A stretch of DNA of 64,000 nt from Dicaeum eximium (taxonomy: Eukaryota > Chordata > Aves > Passeriformes > Dicaeidae): positions 624,213-688,212 of the forward strand of contig VWZP01005262.1 of assembly GCA_013396995.1 (NCBI GenBank), read 5' to 3'. Shown in pieces: positions 27,201 through 41,200 of this stretch. The notes under the pieces are model-generated. The model made no database searches and was not told where the DNA came from. It saw nothing but the letters and a program-made list of their open reading frames with translations. How positions within the stretch are numbered: the first letter of the stretch is position 1; each line of letters begins with the position of its first letter. The position numbers and the translations under genes are program-made.

Positions 27201-30200
27201 GTCATGCAGTCTTGCCTGGAATTTCTTCTGCTTCATTCTTAATCACTTGTGTCATCTCAGGCAGTGGCAAGTGAAGAACAGTATTTTAGGAAGTAAATGG
27301 TACAAAAACCTTTCTAAATAATGAGTGTGAATGAAAAAAAATGAAGATATTTTTAACAAGAGTACCTTGCTATAAATTCTGGGTTCAAGAAAAGCTGCTT
27401 TGAAAAAGTGAAATTGGATTTCAGGAATGTTTGCATTGCTTTATATTAATGTAGTACTTCTCTTTTTTTTTCCCCTAAAAGTGAGAAGGTTATTGCAGTA
27501 GTGAATTCAGTACTGTTTTACACCCTAAAATGCCCAAATAAATTTAAATTTATTTATTATTTAAATTTATAGCTAGGTTGATTCCTGAATTCAGTTTGCA
27601 TTCAGTTGCGAATGACAGCATCATTTGCCTTCTCCTAGTAACCAAAACTACCTTTTTGTATTAACTTAGATCCTTTATGATGATGGGAAAATGGAGGTTG
27701 ATGGACGTGCTACTCAAAAGCTGATCACAAACTTGAAGCCAGAGACGTCATATTCATTTGTGCTGACAAACAGAGGGAATAGTGCTGGGGGTCTTCAGCA
27801 CAGAGTGACCGCAAAGACGGCGCCAGACGTGCTTCGCACAAAGCCGGTCTTCATTGGAAAGACCAACTTAGATGGCATGATAACTGTGGAACTTCCAGAA
27901 GTACCCTCAAATGAGAATATAAAGTGAGTGAATGAATGACAATGTTTTTATCTACAGAGAGATGATCCTTCTAGCTTTTGATGGTGGACCACGGCTTTAT
28001 TCTTTATAACAGTACAGAGACTACAGTACTCTGCAGTAGTTTCTGACCTAATATCAGTGTCGTATTTGATATAGTAAACTGGGAGGTGCTGTTGACTCTC
28101 TCAAGGGACAAGAGGCCTTACAGAGGCCTATAGATAGACTGGAACACTGGACAGTCATGAGTGGCATGAAAATTAAGAGCAAATGTCAAGTTCTGTTGTA
28201 AAGGTCCTTGAGTGCATTCAACAGGGGCAACAAAGCTAATGGAAGGACTGAAAGGAATGTCCTGTGAGGAGCTGCTAAGGGCTTTGAGCTTGTCTAGTTT
28301 GGAGAAAAGAAGGCTAAAGGCTGACCTCCTTGCTCTCTGCAGCTTCCCAAGGAGGGGAAGTGAAGAGGGAGCTGCTGATCTCTTCTTCCTGGGATCTATT
28401 TATGGAACATGAGGCAATGCCTCAGAGCTGCATCAGGCAAGGTTCAGATGTATTAATTAGGAAGCATTTGTTTACCATGTGTGTTTTCAAACTGCAAGAG
28501 GCTTCCTAGTCAGGCGGTTAATGTCCCAAGCATGTCAGTGTTTAAGAGGTATTTGGATGATGCCCTTAATTTTGTTTTAAGTTTTGGTCAGTCCTGAAGT
28601 GGTGAGGTAATGGGAACAGATGATCACTGTATGTCAGTTCCAGCTAGAACTCTTAAGTTTGTCACATAGCCAAGTATGTAAGACTCATATAGAGACTGAT
28701 TGTCCTTCAGTTTGCAGATTTTTCTGAAGAACTTTTGTGTTTTATCACAGACTGCAAAATGAGGATGCAGAAAACCAGTTACATTTTGAACAATATATCA
28801 TCTCAAAAAGAATGGATAACCCATCAGTGCATAACTACCCTGCTGTAGTTCCTTGAAGTACTCAGACTCAGTCACTCAAGAATTATATTGACTTTTAAAG
28901 AATTGGTGCTGCACTTAAATTAATTCAGGTTAATTATTCCTGATGGTTTTTATCAGGATAAAAATACCTTGCCCTGTCCACTGGTCTCAGAAAGAAAATA
29001 AGAGATTTTGCTAAAAAAATTGGAAGTTTTCCAGAGGTTACATAGATTTTGGAAAGGAACAGGTGGTGTGGAAATTTAAACAACAGAAACAGGACTAAAG
29101 ACCTGAGAGCACATGGTCAGCAGGGATTAGAAAGGTTAGACAATAAAGATTTGCCAGGAAAACATGAAGCATGATGCAATCAATAAGTGTTATTGCTCTG
29201 CTTATAGTGATTCTTGTTGATCTGTAAGGTTCCCATATGTAATGTAAAGGAAATGGAGAGGAAAATGAGCCAGGCATTAAATCTTGGGGATTCAACTTGT
29301 CCTCTCCCTGGTGGGTTTTTACAGCTTTCTAGAAAGCTGCCCCCTTTTTCATTACTGACTGAAGATTTTGAGGCAGGTAAGGTCAAGAAATAAATGACTT
29401 TGAAACATTAAAAGGATGAAAAACTGAAAAATGTAGTCATTATCATTAGATTGAGTAAGATGCGGTCAGTAACAAATGCAGCTAAGGAAGACTGAAGATG
29501 GAATGAGTCAAAAAAGATTTATGAGGCAGAGCATTCACAGAGAAAAAAATGTGCAGGATAGCTGATCAAACAGTAGCAGAAGATAGCCCTGGAATAAAAG
29601 ACAATTCCCTTCTTTTTATATAGTGTAAAAGAAGTTAGAGGCTAAGTGACATCAGAAAAAGTACATTAAATCTACAGGGTCCAACTGCCAATTTTGCAAA
29701 TAATGTATCCCCTACTTGTGCATCTGTTTTCTAAGAAGGTTTGATCAAGCTTGATAAAGTAAAACACAACAACAAAGATTGACTTGACCCCTGGAGCAGG
29801 CATACCAAAGCAAGTACATACTGAATGGAAAACCTGACCTGATGCTTGCTAGAATAAGTAAGGTTATTCTGCATTAGTCTTTGTATGGGAAGAACAATTT
29901 CATGTATTAGTTATGTTGACATTTTTAGACATGCTGCTCCTCTATTGGTATGTTATTTGCTCAGGATTGTCCCTAGTTTACAATGAAGTACTGAGAATTT
30001 TTCAGTAATACTAATTACACAGAAAGTGAAACAGGTAATAGTTTGCTCTAATGAAGTACAGGTAATGAGATTGAGGGTAATGTTATAAAAGCCTTTGTAA
30101 TATTTGTAATTAAAGAAGGTAGTATTTGTCAATGTTTGATGGTGATACAGCATAGAAATTGGTGCAGAGCTCATCTTATGATTAGTAAAATAATCTCTTT

Positions 30201-33200
30201 TGCTCATCTCAAGGGAGCAAGTTCTTAATTTTTCTTCCTTTATGTATTTTTGGCTATTTTTAATGTGTATTGGCCTATTTTTATTTGTAAAGGACAGTTC
30301 ATGTTTCCCTGAATGTCTTACATATTTGAAAAGTTTTAAGTAAAACCAGAGTTTTTTCCTAAACACTGGCCTCTCAAATACTCAGTAGATAAAGCAATAC
30401 CCAAATAAATCCTTTATTTCTAACCCTCCTCCCTCCTCTCTCCCCCAGAAAAAAACTCCAACCTAAAAACAAACAAGCAAATTATGAAGTAAACTATAAA
30501 ACAAGTTTTTCAGGAGATGCTACATTTTGTGCAGTTAGCTAAAAATCACAGAATTTTGTTGTCCTTGACAATTTGCAGCACTGCATATTGGTGTGAACAT
30601 TTTCATTTTTCTGCTTACTATTGATCTACTTATTCTTTCAGTTTAAAATACTCTGTGTGTGCTGAAAGTCGTAGTAGATTTTCAAAGTTATGAGAGGGAG
30701 ACTTTCATGAGGGAAGTGAAAAAGAGTGTGAAAGTTACATTTATGTGCTGGATGTTCCTTGATTGAAAAGGAAAATGTATGAAAACTCCGTTAACCTAAA
30801 AAATAAAAAGATGAAGAAAAATACAAGAAAAGGATAAATATGTGTCTTTGATGTTTGAAAGACATAGAGGGGCAAGTTCTAATTTCTTTTTGCCTTGATT
30901 CTTAGACATCTGTTAAAGAAAGGGTGTGTCGATTAGCGTCGGTGAGTCAGCGTTCACTAGGATTTGCTATTCAAAGTATTTTGATAGACCAATGCAGGTT
31001 TAAAATCTGGGTTCAACCAGCCTTACAGTTTTGCATCTTTTAGAAATATTATTTATCATATTGTCACTATAAGAATGCCTGCCACAGATGTTTTTTGAAA
31101 TACTGCAATACAGCAAGTGGACGCTAGTTAAAACTCTGTGGGCAGCACTGCCTTCCAGTGCCCCTGTTGGAGCTTAGCATTTCCACAAAAAATTTCCTCA
31201 AATTTCTTCACATGAATATTAATGAATACATGTACTTTCTACAGGAGCTGAAAAGGTTTTGTTACATTCCTTTTATGGGAAAGAGCTTTAAATAAGAAGA
31301 GATAATTAAAATGGATCAATGGTTTGCACTGGTATGGTAAAAAAGATTGTTTAGAGTTGGCTTAGACTGAGATGGTTTTTAGCCAATTGTGCGGCAGCTC
31401 CTTTTCTGTAGACTCTATTTTGTTAATTACTTAGGATTTTCAGCTGCATTTCATGAGTAAAATTAATAGTTTTGCAGAAGGTTGAATGGGTTGTAAAACA
31501 CACGCAGACTGGAAGAGGAGATGGCCCATGAGACACTAAAATTATCTTCCATAATGAGACCCAGAGACACCTTAATAAGCTTTTGTTACTAGAAACAAAG
31601 ACAACGTTTCTTTCCCTCTCCCCTGAGATGGAGAGTGCTTGACTTTTTGACAAGTGTGTTCATCAAGAAGACATATATTATACTATCTTGTATGTTATGT
31701 GGTTGTGATTCTACTGCTTCTTCCCCCACACTAAAGTGAAGTTCTGGATCTGCCTGACACATATCCAGGCTTTGTCAAGTAAGCAAAGAAAGTACCAGAT
31801 CTCTATCATACTAGAAAATATAACTTACTAGTCTCCATGGGTGGGGAGGAAGAAAATATTTTAAGGAAAGTATTTCTGAGGAAAAATGATATATGTAATT
31901 TGCAAATCCTAGATATAAAGAGAGTATATATCAAGCTTTCTTGTCTATGACTCTGAACAGAATAGTTACGTAGATAAAGCTGATGGCATTTGACTGTCAA
32001 AAGGAAAGAGAGTGTGGGTGCAGTGTATGTCATGTTTGCTTTCTTTTCTCTTTATTATGATATTGGCATTAAAAAATACATTTTGTTTACCTACTATTCT
32101 GATTATACATTAAAATGGGGGAAGATAGGCTGGTAATTGAGATTTAAATATATGGTAATATATTTCAATTTAGAGCTTTGGGGTGTTTTTTTTTTGCAGT
32201 GTGATGGTGGCAGGGCACAAATAACCTATGGCTCTTGTACTTCATGTCAGCATTTCAGTACATTGTAATTAAAGTTTTTTATAAATATTTATATGTTTAC
32301 TCAAAAAGGCAGGTAATTGGTGTCATTTGTTTGTCAAATGTTTTATAACTGATGATATTTCAAGACTGTGAGTGTTTACAGCTATGTTTGGAAGGCTGCA
32401 GTGACATATTAATGTGCAGAAGTGTATTCTCGACATACCACTTTTCTCTTAAGTTCCTCTAAACAGACCTTGTCCATCAATTTATCTATTCCTTTTCATT
32501 CAACTTCACTTTTGTCCAACTTTGTCATTTACAGAGGCTATTACATAGTTATTGTGCCTTTGAAGAGGTCTCGTGGAAAGTTTATCAAACCATGGGAGAG
32601 TCCAGATGAAATGGAACTAGATGAGGTACTGTATACGGTTTGGGTTTTTTTTCCTTCTCCTTTATTAAAGAAGCCATCTTGCTAGTTTTAGGTAATTAAT
32701 TCATCAGTTTTAAAAGTTTTGATTATCAGGATACTTTATATTTATATTTGTATTAGCCTGTGGAAATTAAACAAAAATTCAGATTACTTAAATGAGAAGA
32801 CAGTAAAGACATTAAGTTGGAATGAAGAACACAGAGTGTCTGATGTTTGTTGACACTAATATTTTATTCTTTTTCTATTGTAAAGAGTGATGCAAAAGTG
32901 CAGGAGGTGAAATGACTTGTCAGCAAAAGCTCAATCACCAACAATATGAACTGTAATAAAGGTCTGGTTCATTAGTGGGGTGTTTACTAACACCCCTCTG
33001 TAAGTCTGTAACAAATGCTAAATTGCAGTTTGCACCACAGTTTAACATTGACCTTCTGGTGGTGTTTTTACCTGATTGCCATAGAGTGTAATACTTCTGT
33101 TGAGACACAGCCTCCATTCCACCAACAGTTTGTGATCAGAAGTAAATGCATGAACAAGTAAGGGAAGAACAACATNNNNNNNNNNNNNNNNNNNNNNNNN

Positions 33201-36200
33201 NNNNNNNNNNNNNNNNNNNNNNNNNNNNNNNNNNNNNNNNNNNNNNNNNNNNNNNACTTTCATTTTATCAATAAGCCCAGCAATGCTAGAAATCAATTCA
33301 TTATGTTATTGATAATTCCAGGAAATACAATATTCACCCCCATTTTGTGTTTTACTGAAGGACAGTATAGCTCATGCAAACTTGTTTTTCTTCTTTCAAT
33401 CTGTAATTCTGTAGTAATGCTAATATTTGTGCTTTTAAAACTCTTTCAAGGGGCCCATGTAAGAGACTTTATAAAAGACAGGTGGTGGTGTTGCTATTGT
33501 TCTTGTTGTATCTGGCCAAGATTTTAGATAATATTCAGATGCTGTGGTACTTTGTACGTGTAATAGCTCTGCAATTCAAACACCAGAATCAGGGTTTTTT
33601 AACTCCTGATATAGCATTCTTTTGACTATATCAATTTATTTTTCTATTTTCTTTTGGTGGATTCAAGAGTTATACATTACAGAGATAACCTCACCATATG
33701 CTTCCCTGTTGGGAAGTGTTGATCACCTGTGAGCAAGCATTAAGGTTTTTTTCTCTCCTGCCTTTCACAAAATAGATATAAATTTCAAATTTTGCGCCAA
33801 AATATAGGGAAAATAAAGATCTTCAGCAAACTAACAGTGTTGTAGAAAGCATTCAAAATATAAATGGAATTCTTTCAGTCCTTGTCACAACAACAGGTAA
33901 ATCCTTAATCAGAATATTAAAAACAATTGTTCAGAGGAAGGCATGATGACTAACTGATTCAGCCCTATGGTTCTTCTTGACCAATTGTATTTATGTGATC
34001 ATCTCGTTTCATTCAATTGCAGCAATGACTTACTTTGATCTATTAACTTCTTCTTTTTAAAAGAACTTGGAATGTAAATGCCATCAGCTCATGATAATAG
34101 TCGTAGGTGACATCAAATATAGTTAAACAGTAAAACTCTGACAGCCACATCCATACAGTAATGGAAACTGATTGAGTATTACCACCCACTTTTAACATCC
34201 AAAGGCTGTAGTCACATTCAGCAGCATTAATAGATTAAAGGGTAGGTGCTAGATGACATTGAACTTTCTGGCAATTAAATTCTATGGTTCCTGCTGATTC
34301 TCATAACAAAGGGTCATTTTAATCATCCTGCAAGTTGTGTTGCCTTAGTCTGTGTAACAGATTGATAAAGAGCATTTCTTAATTCAGAAATATTTGTGTC
34401 AGGATGGGTTGTTTCCTACTTCTCTTGATATAATTGAGACCACATTGTAGAATTAATGATGGAAGAAATAAGATATGCATTGACTGGAAAATGAAAATTA
34501 TTTCTGATAAAGAACTAAACCCTTGGATATATCTTTTACAATTGCCACTAATACATATAGCAAGAACTGAGTAGGGAAAAAGCATTAAAAGCAGGCAGCA
34601 ACTGCATATCATGCTAACTCATTCAGTTTCTATTACTTAAAAGACTGGTTTTCTTCCAGCCTTGGCAACTATGCATTTTATTAAGTGTGCTATTCCTGGC
34701 AAGTTTGTGAACACAGTGCCACAATAAATACATTTAGAAAAGAAATAACAACAACATCCCCCCACAAAAAAACCAAACCAAACCAAAAAATAAAAAAACC
34801 CCCACAAAAACAAAAACAACCCCCCCCAAAAAAAACCAACTGAAACAAAAAGTAAAACCCCAACACCTGAAAAAACCCGAAAAACAAATAAAATTACAAG
34901 AACAACAACAAAAACCAAAACACAACCAAAAACAAAACCATGCCAACATCCTCCAAAAAAACACTACTCTCTGAGCAAATAGTTCCTGATGGTCAAGTGA
35001 AGATACTTGTGCATATTTATATTTTTGGTATGACCTTGGATATGTGTCTGATAGTCTGGTATCAGAAATGGTTGGGCAATAGATACTTCAAAGAACTATG
35101 TTCCAAATACTTTGCTTAGAATGTCAGAAGGAAAGTATTTGCTAATAACACAGCTCCTGAGTGTAACTCCATTACATAACTGAGCAGTCCAAAAAGACTC
35201 TTCAGCCTTGTTGAAGTTACCTAATCTTCCTGCTCTATGAACCTCAGCTCTGAAAGAAACTAAGACAAATGCCTAGTTTTAATAGAGGAGATAATGAACT
35301 GGATGTTTGGTATCTGAAAAAAAAAATTATTAGAGATACAGTCCTTTTTTACTTTAACTCAAAATTTCTTTTTCTTTTAATATCATGAGGTTTAATGACT
35401 TTAAATAGACAGTTTAGACTATCTTTAGACTTTAGATATAATGGAAATAAATGAAACAGAAAAAAATATTATGATTTGCAATAAGTGTTACCTAGTAGGA
35501 TTACTTTAGATCTGTAAGCAATAAAACCTAAATAAAGGTTGCCATGTTAAGTCTTAATTCTGAAATTTTCTTGAAATCTGTGTATAGAGTACAAGAGGAG
35601 ATAGATGAGCAAGTAATGATATTTGGCAACAATCCCATTTACATATGAAACATAAATGAGGCTGGAGGTTCACCTGAGGTCTACTCAGTCATGTGTAATC
35701 AATGTTACAGACAAAGTTTTTATCTACACAAAAACACACCTAAGTTAACTGGCCTTAGGTGATGAATAATCACCTTTGAAAAGTTTAGCTAATTTTATTT
35801 GACTCAGGCTAACTAACTTCTAGCATTCATAGGCAAAACTCAGTTTCTGATCACTCTAATACTGTACTTAAGCATTGCGTTTTCTTCCAGTATATGAGTT
35901 TTCTTTTACTATTTCAAATGCAAGAAATAATCAAGATCAAACATTTTTTGCCTCTAAATCTTAATCTAATTTTGATTGCAGTATTCCTACAGTACTTTGA
36001 TATTTTATTATGAGCTATTTATAATCTAAATTGTAAATCCGGAAACACATGATAAAGAGTTTAGTTGAGGCAGACACACAACTTTAATTCCAGTGGAAAT
36101 GGTACATGGAAGTATCAGTTACCTTCGGGCATGGCACCAGCTGTATTCCTCTGCTAGCACCGTCGTGTGTGTGGCCCCTGACTTTAAGCTAGCATGCACT

Positions 36201-38193
36201 GTTATTACCTCAATACTTAGCTTCATGTTTTGGCAGACTTCCAGATAGGCAGTGCTCAGCCCTCTGCACAGCCATTGTTATAAAATGTGGCATCATACAG
36301 AGACAAACTTCTCAGAGTGCTTCCCTCAGCAGATCCTACAGAGGCTGATGTAACCTGGAACAAACTTTGATTATCCTCTGCCTCATGTTCTGCTTTTAGT
36401 TACTCTTCCCGGGGCATAGGAAGCTACCAACAGATGTGAGAGTCACCTTCAATAAAGTAACTAAATAGAAATCTCTTCAATATTACGGTTCTCTGCTGCC
36501 CTCATTTTTATATGATGCAAATAGACTCTAGCTGCTCATTAAACTGTTTAGGAAGAATGAAAGAGAAATATGGACTGCTGATTGGAATAGTGTCCTTGAG
36601 TAATGAATAATAATTTCTAGTCCCAAATTATGGCCAGTTCTTTTTTTGCTCAGGGGATCCATTGCGCTGTACCAGCTTTTGTGTCATGGCATTGAAATTG
36701 ATAGAGGCAAATGGATGTAAAATCTCTGCAATAGAGCACAGACAGCATTAGAGCCTGGAAAGCAGTTGACTGCATAGATGTTTGAAGATATAATATCCAA
36801 ATGCCTTCAGTGTTAAGGAAGCCTGGATTCAAGTGGCACAGCTTGCTTTCACATGTATCTGTAACCTTAAATTTAGCCAGTGAGAGGGGGTATCAAAGTA
36901 TTCAGTATTTAAAGATTCTTTCTAAGTAGCAGAGTGAATATTAGATTGCTTTACATGCACTGGAATTGTTAATTGTGTAATTGCAAAATGCAAGATCCCA
37001 TGAGGGGAAGACAAAAAGATGTGCTCACTCAGCTGTGGCCTAAATCAAGAGGGACTTGAAGATGGTGAAGTGCCTTGAGGGGAAGCCATATGTGGAATGG
37101 CTGAGATCACTTGGTTTGCTAAGCCTGGAGGAGACTGAGGAGAGACCTCATTGCAGTTGCAACTTCCTCATGGGGGGAAGAGGAGGGGCAGGCACTGATC
37201 TCTTCACTCTATGGTGACTAGTGACAGGACCCAAGGGAACGGCCTGAAGTTATGCCAGGGGAGGTTTAGGATGGATATTAGAAAAAGGTTCTTCATCCAG
37301 AGGGTGGTTGGGCACTGGGAGAGCTCCCCAGGGAAGGGGTCACAGCACCAGCCTGACAGAGTTCAGTGCTCTCGGGCACATGGAATGACTCTTGGGACTC
37401 CTTTGCAGAGCCAGGACTTGGACTCAATGATCCTTGAGGGTCTCTTCCAACTCAGCATATTCTGCAATTCCATGATCCTGTGGAGAGCTTCCCTGACTAA
37501 ACATGTACTTTGAAATTAATGTACATAGTTAAGATCGGGTTTTAGTATCTTTTTTCTTTCTTAATCTCCTTCTCACTCCAGAGATTTGTCTTCTCCTCTT
37601 AGTAATGAATTTTGTGCTAATCTACTGTATTATGAGTGTTAGTGTGCTGAAAAGACTAAACTACTATGTGACCTTAGAAAAATTTGTGATTTAACCATAA
37701 GACTACAGGACATTGTGTAGGTTTCATAAGCAGAAAACAAGGAGAAACACAAGAGACCTTAGAAGTCATAATTTTTCACCCAGGAGAAGTTCAGACTCCT
37801 TTTAATCAAATCAGACTAATTTTTGTGGAATACCAGTATATTTAAAGCAACAAAAGGTATTGAAGAAGCATTTGTCTGATTCAATAAGTAATTAATGAAT
37901 AGATTATACTAGCTGGGCTTAAGTTCCTTTATTAGTTAGTATATGTTTTCCAAGTTTAAGCCTAACATCTAATCTTGTCACAGATGTATTGATGTAAATC
38001 TTAGCATTGTTTATCAGAAGAAGTGATTCAATCACTGTTTCTGGAGGTATTCAAAAAGATATGTAGTTTTGACGATTAGGAACATGGTTTAATGGTGAAT
38101 GTGGCAGTGTTAGATTAATGGCTGGAATCAGTCTTAGAGGTCCTTTCCAACATAATTGGTTTTATGATTCTATTCTATACTGACTTAATATGG

Positions 38194-38269
<76 letters not shown>

Positions 38270-41200
38270 CCTTGTGTATATTTATATGTCCTAAGAGAAA
38301 GTATATTGTTTTCTTATCCTTTCCACACCTTCTCCTAGACCTGACAATATCTAAAAATTGTTTTGTGTTTGTAGTCTGGGCACTGCAATTGCCTCTTAGT
38401 ATCTCATCCTAACAAGAATGACAAGAAATCGGAAGATTTTGCAAGAATTGATTTAGTGATACTCATATGTCCCATGAAATGTGGATAAATTGTTTTTTGT
38501 AGTTCCTGGTCATGCATTAAATTTTCTCATTACACTGTCAATAAGTTACATTAAAATTGTTTACCGTTATCTTTCTGTTCATGCTTGCTCTCTCTCTCTC
38601 TCCCCCTTTCTTCTCCCTCCCTTCATTCTAAAGCTGCTTAAGGAGATAGCTAGGAAACGCAGAAGCATCCGTCTTGGGAGGGAAGTTGAATTAAAGCCAT
38701 ATATTGCAGCTCACTTTGAAGTTCTTCCTACGGAATTCACATTGGGGGATAAGAAGCATTATGGTGGATTTGAGAATAAGCAACTGCAGAGTGGTCAAGA
38801 ATACGTCTTCTTTGTGTTGGCTGTAATGGAGCACTCAGAATCTGTAAGTTAGTTAATGTTTTTCAGTCTCAAAATTACCTTACACAATCATGAAGACATT
38901 ATTTTGGTGCTTATTCCACTTCCCTAAAGCTTTTTTTTTGTAATATTATATGTCAGAGCATCTTTAAAGTGAGTGTTTCCTTACTCAAAGCTCATTAATT
39001 CTATGAACTCTTCTATTCAGTTTGCACTTTTGTGTGTTACTTCAGTGTATAAATGAAACCTAAGAGTCACTTCTTATTAGCTGTGTCGTGATCCTTTGAA
39101 AATTACATTGTGTATTATTTTTGACCATCGACACAACTTCTGAGACAGAAACTTTACAGCAGCATCTTTCTCTATGTTTGTAAAAGAATTGCTGTCTTTT
39201 GGTGCTACCATTGAATAATGATATAGGATATACAAGGTTCTTGGAAAGATCCATTGAAGCAGAGACATGCACAGCTACCCTCTTTAGTTACAGTCATTCC
39301 ATAATAACTTTATCAGTAAATTGTTAGAAAGTTAAAAAATAATTCAATAATAGGGAAAATTCCTGAGGTGAACTGAATCTTGAGCTGTCATTTCTCTTTA
39401 CATAATTCATTTTGTAGTTACATCCCTTTCTGCATGAATCAACCTAATGCATGTAACGTATTAGAAAAGAAAAAAAAAAAATATGTAAGACTTCTGAAAG
39501 ATGCAATACACATTAGCATTTTAACATACAGTGTGCAATACCGTATGTTTCTAATTGGTAACTAAACCTGACAGGTACATTTCCAGGTTCAATCACTTGA
39601 AACTCCAACACCAATACTCTGAATTCTAGTCAAATGCTTGCAAGTGTGTAACACTGCAATTGCTTTCTTGGTGTCAATGGAATGTGCCTACTTAAACACA
39701 ATGAGGAGGTAGTTCCACTTTGAATACTTTTACATACATAGCTTCATTTGAAAATAAAGCAAGTGCCTCCTGGAAGCTCTAACATAAATCAAAAGTTCTC
39801 TTTTCACTTTTTGACATGGGCTGCCTAGACAGTTAATTCTCAAGATGTTGCATCAGAAAGGTTCAGATTGGAGAAGGAAGACAGCTTTTAACTATAAAGT
39901 TAAGAGGCCAAAAATCCGTATGTCATAAATTACCTGTACTAAAATGGAGCTTCTCAATAGAAAGTGTCGTTTCTTGCATTTTTTTATATTAATTAAGGTA
40001 TAAATGACCTAAATTTATTGCTTTGTCAGGAATCAGGATGAAAAAGCAGGAAGAAATAGGTTTGTAAACTGGCACATATGGCAAAATGTGTATAGGGTCC
40101 TACTCTTGAAAGACTTCAAAAGGCATTACTGAACTTAGGCTATCAATAAGATGTTTCAGCATGCCATCTGAAACATTTGTGTGATTGAGTAGCATGAGGT
40201 GGTCACAGACTGTGAAGAATTTTTTATGGGTGCATGAGATTCAGCTTTCAATGACTTTCAACATGCTGAGTGTATCAGCTCTCAGCATATATGGCTGATT
40301 TTCTTATAGGGCTACAGGTTCTACTGATGTATGAGTTGTAACTTGCAAGGGATGTTTTTCTTGATATTCAGACATTACATTTTACATAAGGCTTCTTATT
40401 CAGAGAGCACAAAATTTCTCTCTTGATTGGTAGAATTGAGAATTTGAATTAAAAGAGGTCATGGGAAGGTCTGAATTTGTTTAACTTAGTAAAATGGGAG
40501 CTGGAGAGCTATGATTAAAATCTATAAATATATTAAGGATGTCATAAAGAGGAAGGAAAAATAAGATAAATTTGTAAAATAATAAATGGGTTTAAATTTG
40601 TAATTAATATGGGATGTTTTAAAATTAAAAGTGAAATCCTATTTATTGAAGAAAAGGTAGTAAATGTTTATACTGTTGTCCTCAATATCCCTCTATATTT
40701 TTTCCCAGACATTTTTGCTGCCCACTCCAAAGCAAGAGGCGAAATACAAAGAGTTTCTTCTTGCAGCAATGAACCTTTTTTCATTTCTTGAAAGTACTAA
40801 ACCTGGGGGAAAAATGAGCCTATTTGGGTGGTTCAGACATGGAACATGAAGACTGCCCAATTTCCAGACAATGATCATAGACTTAAAACATGGGGGGATT
40901 TTGGTGCCAGGTGCCAGATGTAGTAAAATGCTATAATATAACTGGAGATTGCTGGCATAGGTGCTAGCTCAGTAACACTCAGTGAGTGCCTCAGCTTTGC
41001 CAATCCTAATCCTATCTCAAACCCAGCTGCTGTCGTAGCCCAGAGCCCAAAACAAGGCCAAATGAAGTGTAAAAAAACACGTCTCCTTTGATAACACTTG
41101 TCCTGGCTTAGGGCATCTTTCAGGATACAGTGCAAACATAAATGGAAGCTAATCTCTTCTCCCAGTTATCTTGTTCTGTCTTAGCTGACATTTCTGATCT

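Larger units (their letters stand above)
32626..38633 (+). other. PTPRD intron upstream of the furin-site exon
   Basis: About 6 kb. It includes an 80-base N gap, an A/C-only low-complexity tract, two plus-strand CR1 fragments and a (GATA)18 array. The downstream end is a CT-rich tract, (CT)n then CCCC/TTCTCC, before AAAG. No other exon seen. Confidence 0.8.

Noticed and set aside
29953..30366. 137-codon minus-strand open frame in an intron
   Set aside because: No recognised family, AT-driven composition rich in Lys/Asn/Phe/Tyr, no splice or promoter context.
34637..34964. Three overlapping minus-strand Phe/Gly/Trp-rich open frames
   Set aside because: Produced by the A/C-only tract; low complexity in every frame.
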